64,000 bases of DNA from Pectobacterium carotovorum (GTDB lineage: Bacteria > Pseudomonadota > Gammaproteobacteria > Enterobacterales > Enterobacteriaceae). This document shows positions 17,963 through 27,551 of this stretch, in pieces; the first letter of the stretch is position 1, and each line of letters begins with the position of its first letter. The position numbers were made by a program, and so were the translations under genes. The stretch is taken from the NCBI RefSeq assembly GCF_900129615.1, contig NZ_FQWI01000006.1:243131-307130 (forward strand). The letters are read 5' to 3'. The notes beneath the pieces were generated by a model that worked only from the letters and a program-made list of their open reading frames with translations, had not been told where the DNA came from and did not search any database.

Positions 17963-19060
17963 TTATCGTTTCAACGGGGTAGTACCATTTTTATCGACGC
18001 TAGTTACACCGGAGCGCGGGTCTCGGGTTGTTCTACGAAACCATGTCAACACACGCCATATCCGACTGATCATCCAGAAATAACCGCAGAAGGCCATGAG
18101 GAATATACTAAACATAATAGACTCAGCGGCACCAATACGCTCACCTAAAATGCCTATAGCGGAAAATAACATCGACGCAAGAAGAATAACGACCAGTGCC
18201 TGATGCGGCGTTAGGCCTGCACGCATTAATATATGGTGCAAATGTTCTCGATCGGGCTTAAACGGACTGTCACCACGCCGAATACGGCGAACCATAATCG
18301 TCACCATATCCATAAGTGGAATGGCGATAAACCAAAGTGCAGTAACTGGACGAATAACCGCACTTTCCCCCTGTGTCGCCAAAATCAGTAGCCATATCAC
18401 TGTAAAGCCGATCAGCGTACTGCCTGCGTCACCCATGAATACCTTGAATTTTCGCCCCCACAACATGCCTAAATTAAGGAGGATGTAAGGCAATGTTGCG
18501 ACCAACAGACAAGCGCTCCATAGCGCTAATTCATGATGGCCACCAACGTAGAACACAATAGCAAGCGCGCCAAACGTCACGCAGGATAGCGCTCCCAGTA
18601 AGCCATCAATGCCGTCAACCATATTGAAGGCATTGATAGCTCCCCATACCGCAAATAATGTCACCGTGTAACCAAAGATACCGAGGAAAAGTTCATACCC
18701 GAAGAGAACGCGTCCTAATGTCTCCAAGTACAACCCTGCATACATCATTAACCCAGCTACAGCGGCTTGTAATCCGACACGAGGTAATACAGGAAGATCA
18801 AAACGATCATCCAGTACACCGACCACCAGAAGTACGGTGGCACAAATCATATACAGAGAGAAATCAGGTAACCATTCTGGTTGCAATACATACAAAACCC
18901 ATAGCGCGAGATAGATAGATACCCCACCAACAAGAGGAATATGTCCCTGGTGCTTTTTACGTACATTCGGTTTATCGACTAAACCAACACGAATTGCCGC
19001 TTTTCTTGCTAAGAAAAGTGCGACAAAAGCGCTTAGAAAGATCACTATGAGTTCTTGCAT
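17963..19060 (-). CDS. wecA: Undecaprenyl-phosphate GlcNAc-1-phosphate transferase
   Basis: 365 residues, polytopic, close to E. coli WecA (367). Family motifs: VDKPNVRKKHQGHIPLVGG, the catalytic Asp pair in LDDRFDLP, INAFNMVDGIDGLLG, KVFMGDAGST and the HIHH-type DREHLHHILMRAG loop. It transfers GlcNAc-1-phosphate to undecaprenyl phosphate, the first step of O-antigen or enterobacterial common antigen synthesis. Being first after the JUMPstart element implies that this polymer starts on GlcNAc. The species probably has another wecA in its ECA cluster; the window cannot show it. Minor differences in the C-terminal tail from the E. coli protein are expected. Confidence 0.9.
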   Translation of the reverse strand: MQELIVIFLSAFVALFLARKAAIRVGLVDKPNVRKKHQGHIPLVGGVSIYLALWVLYVLQPEWLPDFSLYMICATVLLVVGVLDDRFDLPVLPRVGLQAAVAGLMMYAGLYLETLGRVLFGYELFLGIFGYTVTLFAVWGAINAFNMVDGIDGLLGALSCVTFGALAIVFYVGGHHELALWSACLLVATLPYILLNLGMLWGRKFKVFMGDAGSTLIGFTVIWLLILATQGESAVIRPVTALWFIAIPLMDMVTIMVRRIRRGDSPFKPDREHLHHILMRAGLTPHQALVVILLASMLFSAIGILGERIGAAESIMFSIFLMAFCGYFWMISRIWRVLTWFRRTTRDPRSGVTSVDKNGTTPLKR

Positions 19061-19100
19061 TTTTACACCATCGTTAACCGTTGTATGTTTATGCGTCGGG

Positions 19101-19139
19101 CACGCTACCGCCCTTGGCTTGTAGCTACCAACGCACTAT
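19101..19139 (-). promoter_or_regulatory. JUMPstart sequence with ops element (RfaH recruitment)
   Basis: On the minus strand this segment reads close to the 39-bp JUMPstart consensus and ends with an intact ops core, GGCGGTAGCGTG (complement of 19101-19112). The ops DNA pauses RNA polymerase and loads the antiterminator RfaH. It lies about 40 bp before the wecA start and in the 5' leader, exactly where it occurs upstream of O-antigen and capsule operons. It indicates that the long minus-strand cluster is RfaH-controlled. Confidence 0.9.
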
Positions 19140-19140
19140 C

Positions 19141-19788
19141 AAAGTACGGCCCCTGTCCTGTGGTTTAAATTTTAAAGCGCTAAGTTACGTATTTATTATG
19201 ATTTTTATTGTACAGACAGAGTATACCGTCAACCGGATACCCTTATGACAACTGATACATTAGGTAAACCACATCCTCGATGTGAGGGATCTGACTTAGC
19301 CAAAAGAACTAACATAGTATTGACCACTCAAGCGGGAGCACAAGAACAAGATGTTTAGGGCGGGGTTTTTAGGAATAAGACTATGAACATCCATTGTGGC
19401 AAAACCTCCATAAGTATAAAAAACCGACTAAAAGAATAAACTCAGTCTGTTTCAGTCATAAAAACGGCTGCTCAAGATGTAAAACCACATGATTATGCGG
19501 AGATTAGCAGCGGCGCGTTATTCTATGCTCGGATACATGACATGATCAAATGTTACGACCTGTATCCCTGTTATACAGCATAAAATTTTGCTTAAGGTCG
19601 ATAATGGGATTTTTTTAACATTAGCCAACCTTAATCTGACATGCTGCATATAAAAAATGTACAAAAATACGTCATAATTCCTGCACACGACACGGCATAC
19701 TAAAGAATATCCCTGCAAATTCTGGTTCATCTGTGTATGCCCTGATACGCTATCGAGGTTATGTTCATTTAAAGGTGAAAAAAGAGAT
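19141..19788. other. Long divergent intergenic region between wecA and yegH
   Basis: Roughly 650 bp with no convincing gene on either strand. It must hold the promoter of the minus-strand polysaccharide operon (near 19.2 kb) and that of yegH (near 19.7 kb). Base composition is AT-rich and irregular. A long leader and divergent promoters are usual upstream of capsule loci and can bind regulators such as RcsAB or H-NS; I could not identify a clear RcsAB box by eye. Confidence 0.5.
19205..19250 (-). promoter_or_regulatory. Candidate promoter of the polysaccharide cluster
   Basis: On the minus strand, about 100 bp upstream of the ops element, are TATACT (complement of 19220-19225) and TACAAT (complement of 19207-19212), with TTGACG (complement of 19227-19232) and TTGTCA further up. 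The spacings are not ideal for any single pair (14 bp for TTGACG-TACAAT), so the exact promoter is uncertain. The location fits a leader of about 100 nt before ops. Confidence 0.3.
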
Positions 19789-21375
19789 ATGGAGTGGATC
19801 GCTGATCCAACGATATGGGCCGGGTTGACCACGCTGGTTGTCCTGGAACTGGTTCTGGGCATTGATAATCTTATCTTCATTGCCATTCTGGCTGAGAAAC
19901 TACCAAAAGAACAACGCGATAAAGCCAGAGTCGTCGGTCTGTTACTTGCCCTGATTATGCGCCTGGGTCTGCTGGCGTCCATTTCGTGGCTGGTGTCTTT
20001 GACTACCCCCCTCTTCACGTTCCTTGGGCACACATTCAGCGCTCGCGATGTCATCATGCTGGTTGGTGGGCTATTCCTACTCTTTAAAGCCACGATGGAG
20101 CTCAACGAACGCCTTGAAGGAAAAGATGAGGAGCAGCAAGCTCAACGTAAAGGTGCACGTTTCTGGCCGGTAGTGGCACAGATTGTGGTACTGGACGCCA
20201 TATTCTCACTGGACTCCGTGATTACCGCCGTTGGCATGACCGATCATCTGCTGGTCATGATGTCCGCCGTGACCATCGCTATTTTCCTCATGCTGCTGGC
20301 CAGCAAGCCGCTGACCCGCTTTGTCGCTGAACACCCGACCATCGTTATCCTGTGTCTCAGCTTCCTGCTGATGATTGGTTTCAGTCTGGTCGCGGATGCT
20401 TTTGGTTATCACATACCTAAAGGCTATCTCTACGCCGCGATAGGTTTCTCGGTGATGATTGAGATGTTGAATCAGGTTTCCCTATTCAACCGCCGGCGCT
20501 TTCTCTCCTCCTCGGTTCCACTGCGCCAGCGTACCGCGGAAGTGGTTTTGCGTATCTTGCGCGGTAACCATGAAGAAGCTGAACTGGACAATCAAACCTC
20601 ATCAATGATTGCAGATAATACCCGGGCAGGTCAGGAAGTTTTCAATATTCAGGAACGCCGGATGATAAAGCGGGTATTGGGGCTGGCACAGCGAACCATC
20701 AGCAGCATTATGACGTCGCGGCATGACATCGACTCGGTTGAGCTGAATATTACACAGGATGCGCTCGCTAAACTGTTAACGACCAACCAGCATTCCCGAC
20801 TGGTGGTGACCGACAGCAATACCTCCGACGAACCGTTGGGTATCGTGCATGTTGCCGATTTACTCCAGCAGCAGCTAAACCGCGAGCCGTTCAATCCACG
20901 TATTCTGATTCGTCAGCCGCTGGTCTTTCCTGAACAGCTTTCACTTTTACAGGCTTTGGAACAGTTTAGAGAAGCGCGAACGCACTTTGCGTTTGTCGTT
21001 GATGAATTCGGTTCGATGGAAGGGATAGTGACATTAAGCGACGTGATGGAAACCATTGCCGGCAACCTGCCGCGCGAAGGAGAAGATCGCGATGCACGCC
21101 ACAGCATTCAGCAGAATGACGACGGCAGTTGGATCGTAAATGGCTATATTCCACTGGAAGACTTAACGATGTATGTTCCGCTGACGCTGGATGAAAAGCG
21201 CGAATACTACACATTGGCAGGGCTGTTAATGGAGCACGCACAGCGGGTTCCACAGGTGGGCGATACACTATCAATCGATGGCTATCAGTTCACTATTCTG
21301 GCAGTGGAAAGTCATCGTATCGTGGAGGTCTGTATCACACCGAACGACGAACCACAGACTGATTTTGAAGTGTGA
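19789..21375 (+). CDS. yegH: TerC-family membrane protein with CBS and CorC/HlyC domains
   Basis: 528 residues against 527 in E. coli YegH, with the same start (MEWIADP). Residues 1-about 230 form the TerC-type membrane domain with about seven helices, including the acidic motifs [13 protein letters not shown] and [15 protein letters not shown], which may bind metal ions. Residues about 300-425 are a CBS pair ([18 protein letters not shown] to [16 protein letters not shown]), and the last 90 residues are a CorC/HlyC transporter-associated domain. Its role is unproven; metal-ion export is suspected for relatives. In E. coli it is also beside wza, so this is conserved synteny. Confidence 0.92.
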   Translation: MEWIADPTIWAGLTTLVVLELVLGIDNLIFIAILAEKLPKEQRDKARVVGLLLALIMRLGLLASISWLVSLTTPLFTFLGHTFSARDVIMLVGGLFLLFKATMELNERLEGKDEEQQAQRKGARFWPVVAQIVVLDAIFSLDSVITAVGMTDHLLVMMSAVTIAIFLMLLASKPLTRFVAEHPTIVILCLSFLLMIGFSLVADAFGYHIPKGYLYAAIGFSVMIEMLNQVSLFNRRRFLSSSVPLRQRTAEVVLRILRGNHEEAELDNQTSSMIADNTRAGQEVFNIQERRMIKRVLGLAQRTISSIMTSRHDIDSVELNITQDALAKLLTTNQHSRLVVTDSNTSDEPLGIVHVADLLQQQLNREPFNPRILIRQPLVFPEQLSLLQALEQFREARTHFAFVVDEFGSMEGIVTLSDVMETIAGNLPREGEDRDARHSIQQNDDGSWIVNGYIPLEDLTMYVPLTLDEKREYYTLAGLLMEHAQRVPQVGDTLSIDGYQFTILAVESHRIVEVCITPNDEPQTDFEV

Positions 21376-21488
21376 TGAAATAGGGGCTGGGGGATGACTT
21401 ATCTGTTCCCCTCCCCTGACGGGCAATACATTGATGTTCGAGCAATCCTATCAGACAATAATAGAATCGTAGGAACGGGGGCTATCAC

Positions 21489-21872
21489 ATGTTCGATAAG
21501 ATCGTTTTGACACTGAAAAAACAGATGCCCGACATCAAAATTATTTATCTCTTTGGTTCCCAGGCTACAGGCAATGCCAGAGCGGACAGCGACATTGATA
21601 TCGCCATCATGGCTACAAGAGCACTGGATCCCGTTGAACGCTGGGAGCTATCTAATCAATTAGCAAAAGAAGTGGGTCATGACGTCGATCTTATCGATTT
21701 ATTGCAGGCTTCAACGGTATTAAAAATGGAGATCGTTCGTAACGGCAAGCTGCTTTATGATGCGGAAACAGCAGCGGGGGAATTTGAAATGACAACACTT
21801 TCAATGTACCAGCATCTGCAAAAAGAGCGTGCGGATATCATTCGTAGCTTTAATCAGGATCTAAAAGCATGA
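21489..21872 (+). CDS. mntA: MntA-type nucleotidyltransferase antitoxin
   Basis: 127 residues. The minimal nucleotidyltransferase signature GS-x10-D-x-D is exact: Gly23-Ser24, then Asp35 and Asp37, with a third acidic residue in HDVDLIDLL (about Asp67). In characterised MntA/HepT pairs this protein neutralises HepT by adding AMP units to a tyrosine in the HEPN active site. The stop overlaps the start of hepT as ATGA, the coupled arrangement of this type VII toxin-antitoxin system. It sits in a 950-bp insertion between yegH and dcuC that the E. coli order lacks. Confidence 0.88.
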   Translation: MFDKIVLTLKKQMPDIKIIYLFGSQATGNARADSDIDIAIMATRALDPVERWELSNQLAKEVGHDVDLIDLLQASTVLKMEIVRNGKLLYDAETAAGEFEMTTLSMYQHLQKERADIIRSFNQDLKA

Positions 21873-22288
21873 CAGATATCTTGCTCAACAAAAGCAGCAC
21901 CATACAGAGATGCCTACGTCGTATTCGTGAGGAATTCGATACTGAGGAAGGGTTTCGTCAAAACTTCACCAAGCAAGATTCCGTCATACTTAACATACAG
22001 CGTGCCTGCGAAGCCGCTATTGATATCGCTAATTATCTTATCCGTATCAAGCAGCTAGGCATACCACAAAGTAGCCGCGATAGCTTCGCGCTTCTTGCTG
22101 CAAACCAGATTATTACGATTGATCTGTCTGATAATTTGCAAAAAATGGTGGGATTAAGAAATATTGCCGTGCATGACTATCAGGCGCTCAATCTGGATAT
22201 TGTCATCCACGTCATTTCTCATCGTTTAAGCGGCTTTGAACATTTTATCAAACAAATAGCCCGGTACAGCGACAGCCAGCACCTTTAG
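21869..22288 (+). CDS. hepT: HEPN-domain RNase toxin
   Basis: 139 residues, all helical in outlook. It carries the HepT catalytic and modification motif R-x4-H-x-Y as Arg97, His102 and Tyr104 (GLRNIAVHDYQ). The Arg/His pair forms the RNase site in the HEPN dimer, and the Tyr is the residue AMPylated by MntA in studied systems. Both motifs are intact, so the toxin looks active. Coupled to mntA by a 4-bp overlap and followed by a hairpin terminator. Function may be plasmid or locus stabilisation or antiphage defence. Confidence 0.88.
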   Translation: MTDILLNKSSTIQRCLRRIREEFDTEEGFRQNFTKQDSVILNIQRACEAAIDIANYLIRIKQLGIPQSSRDSFALLAANQIITIDLSDNLQKMVGLRNIAVHDYQALNLDIVIHVISHRLSGFEHFIKQIARYSDSQHL

Positions 22289-22310
22289 AGCACATAGCTT
22301 AAAGGTGCTG
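22277..22310. terminator. Hairpin between convergent hepT and dcuC
   Basis: An 11-bp perfect stem (CAGCACCTTTA at 22277-22287 with its complement at 22300-22310) and 12-nt loop overlap the last codons of hepT and lie before the end of dcuC, which comes from the other strand. It could terminate either gene, although neither side has a long T-run. Confidence 0.55.
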
Positions 22311-22331
22311 CTGTTTACCTAATTTCTGCTA

Positions 22332-23684
22332 TCAGGCAGGCACCATAATTTCGGTAGCAACCACCACCACAATCAGCCCAACCAGAACCGGAACCGATGT
22401 GCGCTTCACCACCTCGAACGGCGATATTTTCGCCATTCCGGCAACGGCAACCACTACGCCGGATACCGGAGAAATGGTACGGCCCAAGTTGGAAGCCTGA
22501 AGCATCGGAATCGCCAGATAAGCAGGGTTGATGCCCATTTGCGACGCCAGCTTTGGAATCAGCTCAACAAACGCATAGAACGGCGCATTGCCCGAGCCCG
22601 TAGTCATCGCAGCCAACATCGTGATCGCAACCAGCACCAACATAATCACCAGCCCGCCGCTACCGAATGACTGCGCAAGACCAATCAGACCGCTGATAAA
22701 GCCAATAGTGCCAAGCCCCTGGGCAAAGACACCCGCTGCGACCAACAGGATGACGACGCTAGAGAAGGCATCGGCCATCCCACGGTAAGCCACATCCAGC
22801 CCATCAAACACTTTTTGCGCACTGAACGAACGGACAAATTCCAGCGCCGCGGCCAGCACCATACAGATAACCAGTACAGTGATAATGTGGAGTTCCGGCC
22901 CCCATTTGCCATCAAACACCAGCACACCCATGATCGGTGTAAACGGCAGAATGGCGTAAAAACGCGGGGCATCCGTCGTGATCTCACTGACATCCAGAAT
23001 CTCATGACTAACATTCGCTTTGTTATCCAGATAGCGCTGCCAGAAGAAATGCGCGACGGCCATACACACGATCGCCATGATGGAAATAGGCAGCGTGGCC
23101 TTAAAGGCAAAATCCACTAATTTCATCTGTGATGCCTGTGCAGCAAGTACTACGTCGCCCGACGTCGGCGACAGGATCAACGCCACAGGGGAAGCACAGA
23201 TTGCAGCAGCGGCACCGCGACTGATACCGACGTTCACCATGACGGGGAACAGCGTTGCCATCAACAGCACACCGAGTCCCGTGGCCGATGACACCGCCAA
23301 CGACATCAAACAGGCGACAAAATAGGCCGCGATCATCAGTAAGTAAGGTGAGTTAATCATTTTCAGCGGACGGGAAACCAACTTGACGACGACATCATTG
23401 GCACCGATGTGCGTCATATAAGCGGCAAAACCACACAGCACCATAATCATCATGCCGAGATCGCCACCGCGGCTCATCAGCAAAATTTTTACGTATTCAA
23501 CAATATCCGTTGCGCTCCAGCCTGTCGCCTTCGCGCTGGCTGGCAATACATTTTTCCCCAGCATGGCACTGATTGCCAAAAGTAAGAGGCCCCCCACCAG
23601 CAACACGCCAGTTGCGGAGTACCCTTTTATAATGTAACGACCAACCAGAATCGTTACAGCAACACCAATCAAAAGTTCGAGCAT
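22332..23684 (-). CDS. dcuC: Anaerobic C4-dicarboxylate transporter DcuC
   Basis: 450 residues, about twelve membrane segments. The N-terminus ELLIGVAVTILVGRYIIKGYSATGVLLVGGLLLL is nearly that of E. coli DcuC (461 residues). Other family stretches are ASPVALILSPTSGDVVLAAQAS and ASNLGRTISPVSGVVVAVAGMAK. DcuC exports succinate during fermentation and can exchange fumarate, malate and aspartate in the inner membrane. It is monocistronic on the minus strand. The 264-bp upstream gap shows no FNR box I could recognise. No strong ribosome-binding site precedes the ATG. Confidence 0.92.
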   Translation of the reverse strand: MLELLIGVAVTILVGRYIIKGYSATGVLLVGGLLLLAISAMLGKNVLPASAKATGWSATDIVEYVKILLMSRGGDLGMMIMVLCGFAAYMTHIGANDVVVKLVSRPLKMINSPYLLMIAAYFVACLMSLAVSSATGLGVLLMATLFPVMVNVGISRGAAAAICASPVALILSPTSGDVVLAAQASQMKLVDFAFKATLPISIMAIVCMAVAHFFWQRYLDNKANVSHEILDVSEITTDAPRFYAILPFTPIMGVLVFDGKWGPELHIITVLVICMVLAAALEFVRSFSAQKVFDGLDVAYRGMADAFSSVVILLVAAGVFAQGLGTIGFISGLIGLAQSFGSGGLVIMLVLVAITMLAAMTTGSGNAPFYAFVELIPKLASQMGINPAYLAIPMLQASNLGRTISPVSGVVVAVAGMAKISPFEVVKRTSVPVLVGLIVVVVATEIMVPA

Positions 23685-23893
23685 AGTGGGTTTCGATACC
23701 TGAGTAATAAATTATCTGACAGACATTCCCCGGCAGCGGAATAGCGCCGCACCGAAAATAGGGAGCGAAGTTTACTGCTTTAGAAAATAAAAAAAGAGAA
23801 AAATATTAACCTGCAGCGTTAAAAAAGAGACACCGGGCACATAGCCAGTCGGGAAAAGGATGACAAACTAAAGGAAAACGTTATCGAGAAGCT

Positions 23894-23925
23894 GCCAGTC
23901 TGCTGACAGGAATCAGCAAACTGGC
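23894..23925 (-). terminator. Possible asmA terminator hairpin
   Basis: A 13-bp stem with one G-T wobble (23894-23906 with 23913-23925) and a 6-nt loop lies 24 bp beyond the asmA stop. There is no clear U-tract immediately after it on the minus strand, so it may be a 3'-end-protecting hairpin rather than a true intrinsic terminator. Confidence 0.4.
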
Positions 23926-23948
23926 TAAAAGCGCAGCATGTCAGAAAA

Positions 23949-25784
23949 TTAAAGACGATCGAGGAGTTGCTTCAGATCCTTACCCTTCTGGCTTTGCTGA
24001 TTTTGGCTGGCCCAATCATTCAGGCGTTTTTTCAATTCGTCCTGCAGACGTTTACGCAGCAGTTGATCTACCTGTAATTGGTAATTCAATTTATCCCATT
24101 CGCCATAGATACGTAACGGAATCGCTGTGTTTTTCAGCACGCTGACTAGCTGCTCATCCCCCTGCCACCCTTGCGTGATAGAGACATTCAAGTTGACGTC
24201 ACACGTCTGGGCTGGCAAATCGAATTGGCCAGCACCCGTTAGCGACAGCAGCTCTGAGCGGCCATTGAGATCGGTAAGGCGTAACTTACCCGCATTCAGT
24301 TGTACTTTCCCAGTCAGCTGTTGCAGTTCGGTATAGCGCTCGTAGCGCTCTTGTCCTCGGACATTCCCATTGCTACGCGCAACAGCCATTTGCACCATTT
24401 GCTGGATATTCAAACCCTGTAGACGAACGTTATTGCCTTGCAGCGTCGCTGTCCCCTGCCACTGCTGGAGCAACGCAGGTAGCGCAAAACTATTGCCGCT
24501 GAACTGCCCCACCATCGACAATTTCCCACTGACCGTCTCAGCGGGCAGCGCAAATGCGGACATCAACTGGGATAACTCAACATCCTTGAGATCTGGCCGT
24601 AACGTGATGTTGGTCGATGACTTCGTCACAACTTTACCGGGTAATGAGAAATGTCCACCGCCCAGTTCACCGCTCAAGGTCGTCACATCCAGCAGCCCCG
24701 GCTGATTGTCTGCCCGTAGTGTAAATTGGCGGACATCGAGTCCACGATAGATCATTGTCGCGGCCTGTAGCGACAGACGTGCCGTGAATGTCTGTAAGCT
24801 GTCTTCTGGTTTGGTTAACCCACTTTCATTTGAAATCACAGGGGCCGATGATTTAGCTGGCACGACAGAGGCATTGTTCTCTTTCACCGATGCGATCCCC
24901 AGCAGGGAATCCAAATCCAGCTTCTCAGACAACAGATCTAATTCGTAATGGGGGATATCCCCCAGCGTCACGCTACCGGCACCCGACAGTTGGCTATTAT
25001 TGGTATTGAGTGAAAGCTGGCTAAACGTGATTTTTTCAGGCTGCTGTTGATAACTCGCCTGAACACTCCCCGTTCCGCTGATACCGTTTGCTGGTATTCC
25101 TGCCCCCTGAAGCTGGTAATCTAGCTTGGTAATGTTGGCATTGACCTGCTGGGGGAAATGCAGCAAATCGACATCGGCGGCAAGGGAGAAGGCGATATCG
25201 CGCTGATCGCGATTGATACGGCTTGATAATTCGATGTTGACCTGACGGTCACTGTTCTGCTCCATCGCAAGATTAATGTCGCGCACGTTAATCTGTTCAT
25301 TATTGCTGCGTTGCAGAATCAACAGGCTATCGGCGACTTTGATCTTATCAATATCCAGCCGCCAGTGCCGTTCTTCAGATGGGGTCTGCGATCCCGCAGG
25401 GGCAATGGGCGCATTGTTGGCCTGTTTGGCTTCGCTTTCCGGCGTCAGGCGAATAATGGCACCTTTCAGCATCACCTGCTTGACCGCTAGCTTGTGTGAC
25501 AGCAGCGGCCACAGTTGCACATCAAGACGCATATTCTCGGCGCTGACAATCGGCGCACTGGATCCCGGCGCGCTTAACGACATCCCACCAGATAATATGC
25601 TCAGCTGCGGCCACACATGCCAACGCAGATCGCCATCCAGTTGAAGGCGATAGCCGCTACGTTCCTCAACTTGCTTCACCATGTAGGCGCGGAAGTCATT
25701 GGGATTAACCAGTACGACCAAGGCCGTCATTCCTGCCACCAGCACCACAAGCAGAATTGCCAGCGTCGTCAGAAATCTTCTCAT
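23949..25784 (-). CDS. asmA: AsmA family envelope protein
   Basis: 611 residues (E. coli AsmA 617). One N-terminal membrane anchor (residues about 4-25) is followed by NPNDFRAYMVKQVEERSGYRLQLDGDLRWHVWPQLSI, the typical AsmA start. A large periplasmic part of beta-repeat character ends with the AsmA_2 region (ATLQGNNVRLQGLNIQQM). AsmA-type proteins act in phospholipid transfer to, and homeostasis of, the outer membrane. GAGGAT precedes the ATG. Located 63 bp downstream of dcd as in E. coli. Confidence 0.94.
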   Translation of the reverse strand: MRRFLTTLAILLVVLVAGMTALVVLVNPNDFRAYMVKQVEERSGYRLQLDGDLRWHVWPQLSILSGGMSLSAPGSSAPIVSAENMRLDVQLWPLLSHKLAVKQVMLKGAIIRLTPESEAKQANNAPIAPAGSQTPSEERHWRLDIDKIKVADSLLILQRSNNEQINVRDINLAMEQNSDRQVNIELSSRINRDQRDIAFSLAADVDLLHFPQQVNANITKLDYQLQGAGIPANGISGTGSVQASYQQQPEKITFSQLSLNTNNSQLSGAGSVTLGDIPHYELDLLSEKLDLDSLLGIASVKENNASVVPAKSSAPVISNESGLTKPEDSLQTFTARLSLQAATMIYRGLDVRQFTLRADNQPGLLDVTTLSGELGGGHFSLPGKVVTKSSTNITLRPDLKDVELSQLMSAFALPAETVSGKLSMVGQFSGNSFALPALLQQWQGTATLQGNNVRLQGLNIQQMVQMAVARSNGNVRGQERYERYTELQQLTGKVQLNAGKLRLTDLNGRSELLSLTGAGQFDLPAQTCDVNLNVSITQGWQGDEQLVSVLKNTAIPLRIYGEWDKLNYQLQVDQLLRKRLQDELKKRLNDWASQNQQSQKGKDLKQLLDRL

Positions 25785-25847
25785 GCCATCCTCATTGCGA
25801 AACGCACGGCCACCTGCTTTTTACCTTACAGGCCTGTCGCCAGACGC

Positions 25848-26429
25848 TTAGTCTTTATCGATCCGGCTCGCTACCGCACCCTGTTGATCTTTATATTTGG
25901 CATCCTGACGGCGGTTGTAAGGACGAGCAGCCGGCCCGGAAAGCGGTTCAAAACTCAGAGCGCCAATCATCATGCCGGGGCGTAGCGCCAACGGCAACTT
26001 ACCTGAATTATAGAACTCCAGCACAATTCTTCCTTGCCAGCCTGGATCAATACGGTGTGCGGTGACGTGAACCATCAATCCCAGGCGGGCTAGCGAAGAG
26101 CGACCATCCAGCCAGCCAACCAAGTTATCCGGCAGCGTAACGGATTCAAACGTTACTGCCAGCGCTAATTCTCCCGGGTGCAGGAAAAACGCCTCGCCTT
26201 CAGGCAAATTGATTTCATCACTCATCACGCGATCCAGCGCCGCACTGACTTCATCTTTCGGACCACTTAAGTCAATGAAGGCCGCAGTGTGTCCGCGGAA
26301 GACGCGAAACTGATTTCCCAAACGAACATCAACGGTCGCGCCACTGATCCTCTCAGTAGGCGGACGGGGTGTAATCACCAGTCGGCCATCATCCAGCCAG
26401 GCTTCAATGTCACGGTCACACAGTCTCAT
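25848..26429 (-). CDS. dcd: dCTP deaminase
   Basis: 193 residues from the ATG at 26429, which gives the E. coli N-terminus [17 protein letters not shown]. An in-frame start four codons upstream is less likely. Diagnostic stretches are [40 protein letters not shown] and [17 protein letters not shown], the last holding the catalytic Glu. Homotrimer that deaminates dCTP to dUTP, the main source of dUMP for thymidylate in enteric bacteria. Downstream of udk across a 107-bp gap that contains a miniature ERIC-like hairpin. Confidence 0.96.
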   Translation of the reverse strand: MRLCDRDIEAWLDDGRLVITPRPPTERISGATVDVRLGNQFRVFRGHTAAFIDLSGPKDEVSAALDRVMSDEINLPEGEAFFLHPGELALAVTFESVTLPDNLVGWLDGRSSLARLGLMVHVTAHRIDPGWQGRIVLEFYNSGKLPLALRPGMMIGALSFEPLSGPAARPYNRRQDAKYKDQQGAVASRIDKD

Positions 26430-26473
26430 CTTATTCTCCATTCGACGCCGGTATCTATCAGATAAACCTCATC

Positions 26474-26532
26474 TACCCGTCATGCTTCACGTTGCCTCCA
26501 CGTTAGTAATGCAACGCGGATTATCCAGGGTA
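26474..26532. repeat. 59-bp ERIC-like remnant with terminal inverted repeats
   Basis: The ends match the two ERIC tips seen complete at 27349 and 51091: the left end reads TACCCGTCATGCTTCACGTTGC and the right end is its imperfect complement ending AGGGTA. The central ERIC core (where the ERIC1R and ERIC2 primer sites lie) is missing. It can fold into an imperfect hairpin in the udk-dcd gap and overlaps the udk 3' region or its terminator position. Confidence 0.65.
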
Positions 26533-26536
26533 GCGA

Positions 26537-27178
26537 CTACTCAAAAAACTGGCTTATCTTGGCTTTCAAAATATCAATCGCAATACGGTTTTTCCCACCG
26601 CGCGGCACAATAATGTCGGCATACTGCTTAGAGGGCTCGATAAATTGCAGGAACATCGGGCGCACGGTCTTCTGATACTGTTCCATCACGGAATCCATTG
26701 AACGCCCGCGCTCATTAACGTCGCGACGCATACGGCGCAGCAGACAAATATCCAACGGTGTATCGACAAAAATGGAGAAATTCATCTCACTACGCAGGCG
26801 CGCATCCGTCAGCAACAAGATACCTTCCAGGATAATGACCTTTTTCAGCTCGATATGCACGGTTTCCTGCTTGCGGGTGTGCTCGACATAGCTGTACTGC
26901 GGGACTTCGATCGCCTGACCGGCTTTCAGCATCTGCAAATGTTTGAGCAGCAGACTATGATCCATCGAGTTCGGGTGGTCGTAGTTAGTTTTTACCCGCT
27001 CTTCCATCGTCAGGTGGCTTTGATCTTTATAATAACTGTCTTCAGATATCACCCCGATATGCTGATCACCAACCTGATCGCGCAATTCTCGATACAAGGT
27101 GCTGGAAATAAGACTTTTACCCGAAGCGGATGCTCCTGAGATCCCGATGATGACGCACTGGTGAGACTGATCAGTCAT
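26537..27178 (-). CDS. udk: Uridine kinase
   Basis: 213 residues from the ATG on 27178 ([22 protein letters not shown]), identical in length to E. coli Udk; a longer frame to 27247 has no conserved N-terminus. The P-loop is GASASGKS (residues about 13-20). Further family motifs are [22 protein letters not shown] and SYVEHTR. It phosphorylates uridine and cytidine with GTP or ATP for pyrimidine salvage. Position next to dcd as in E. coli. Confidence 0.96.
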   Translation of the reverse strand: MTDQSHQCVIIGISGASASGKSLISSTLYRELRDQVGDQHIGVISEDSYYKDQSHLTMEERVKTNYDHPNSMDHSLLLKHLQMLKAGQAIEVPQYSYVEHTRKQETVHIELKKVIILEGILLLTDARLRSEMNFSIFVDTPLDICLLRRMRRDVNERGRSMDSVMEQYQKTVRPMFLQFIEPSKQYADIIVPRGGKNRIAIDILKAKISQFFE

Positions 27179-27348
27179 GGTATTAACGACCTGATTAACA
27201 TAAATAAAAGAGAGGGGAATGCGCCAACGGGCGCTTTGACGCGGCAATTATAGGGAGTTACCCCCCTTCACGCCACCCTTTCCGCGTATTGCGCTCTAGG
27301 GAAATCGCATGCTGGCGTAGGTCAAGCCGGGACAGAGCCCGGCTTTTA

Positions 27349-27542
<194 letters not shown>

Positions 27543-27551
27543 TATAGCAGG

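Noticed and set aside
19518..20105. 195-codon open frame on the minus strand
   Set aside because: It overlaps the start of yegH, which is strongly conserved, and its translation shows no family pattern; the upstream part lies in the divergent promoter region.
24370..24705. Plus-strand frames opposite asmA
   Set aside because: Shadows of a real gene; no ribosome-binding site and no recognisable protein.
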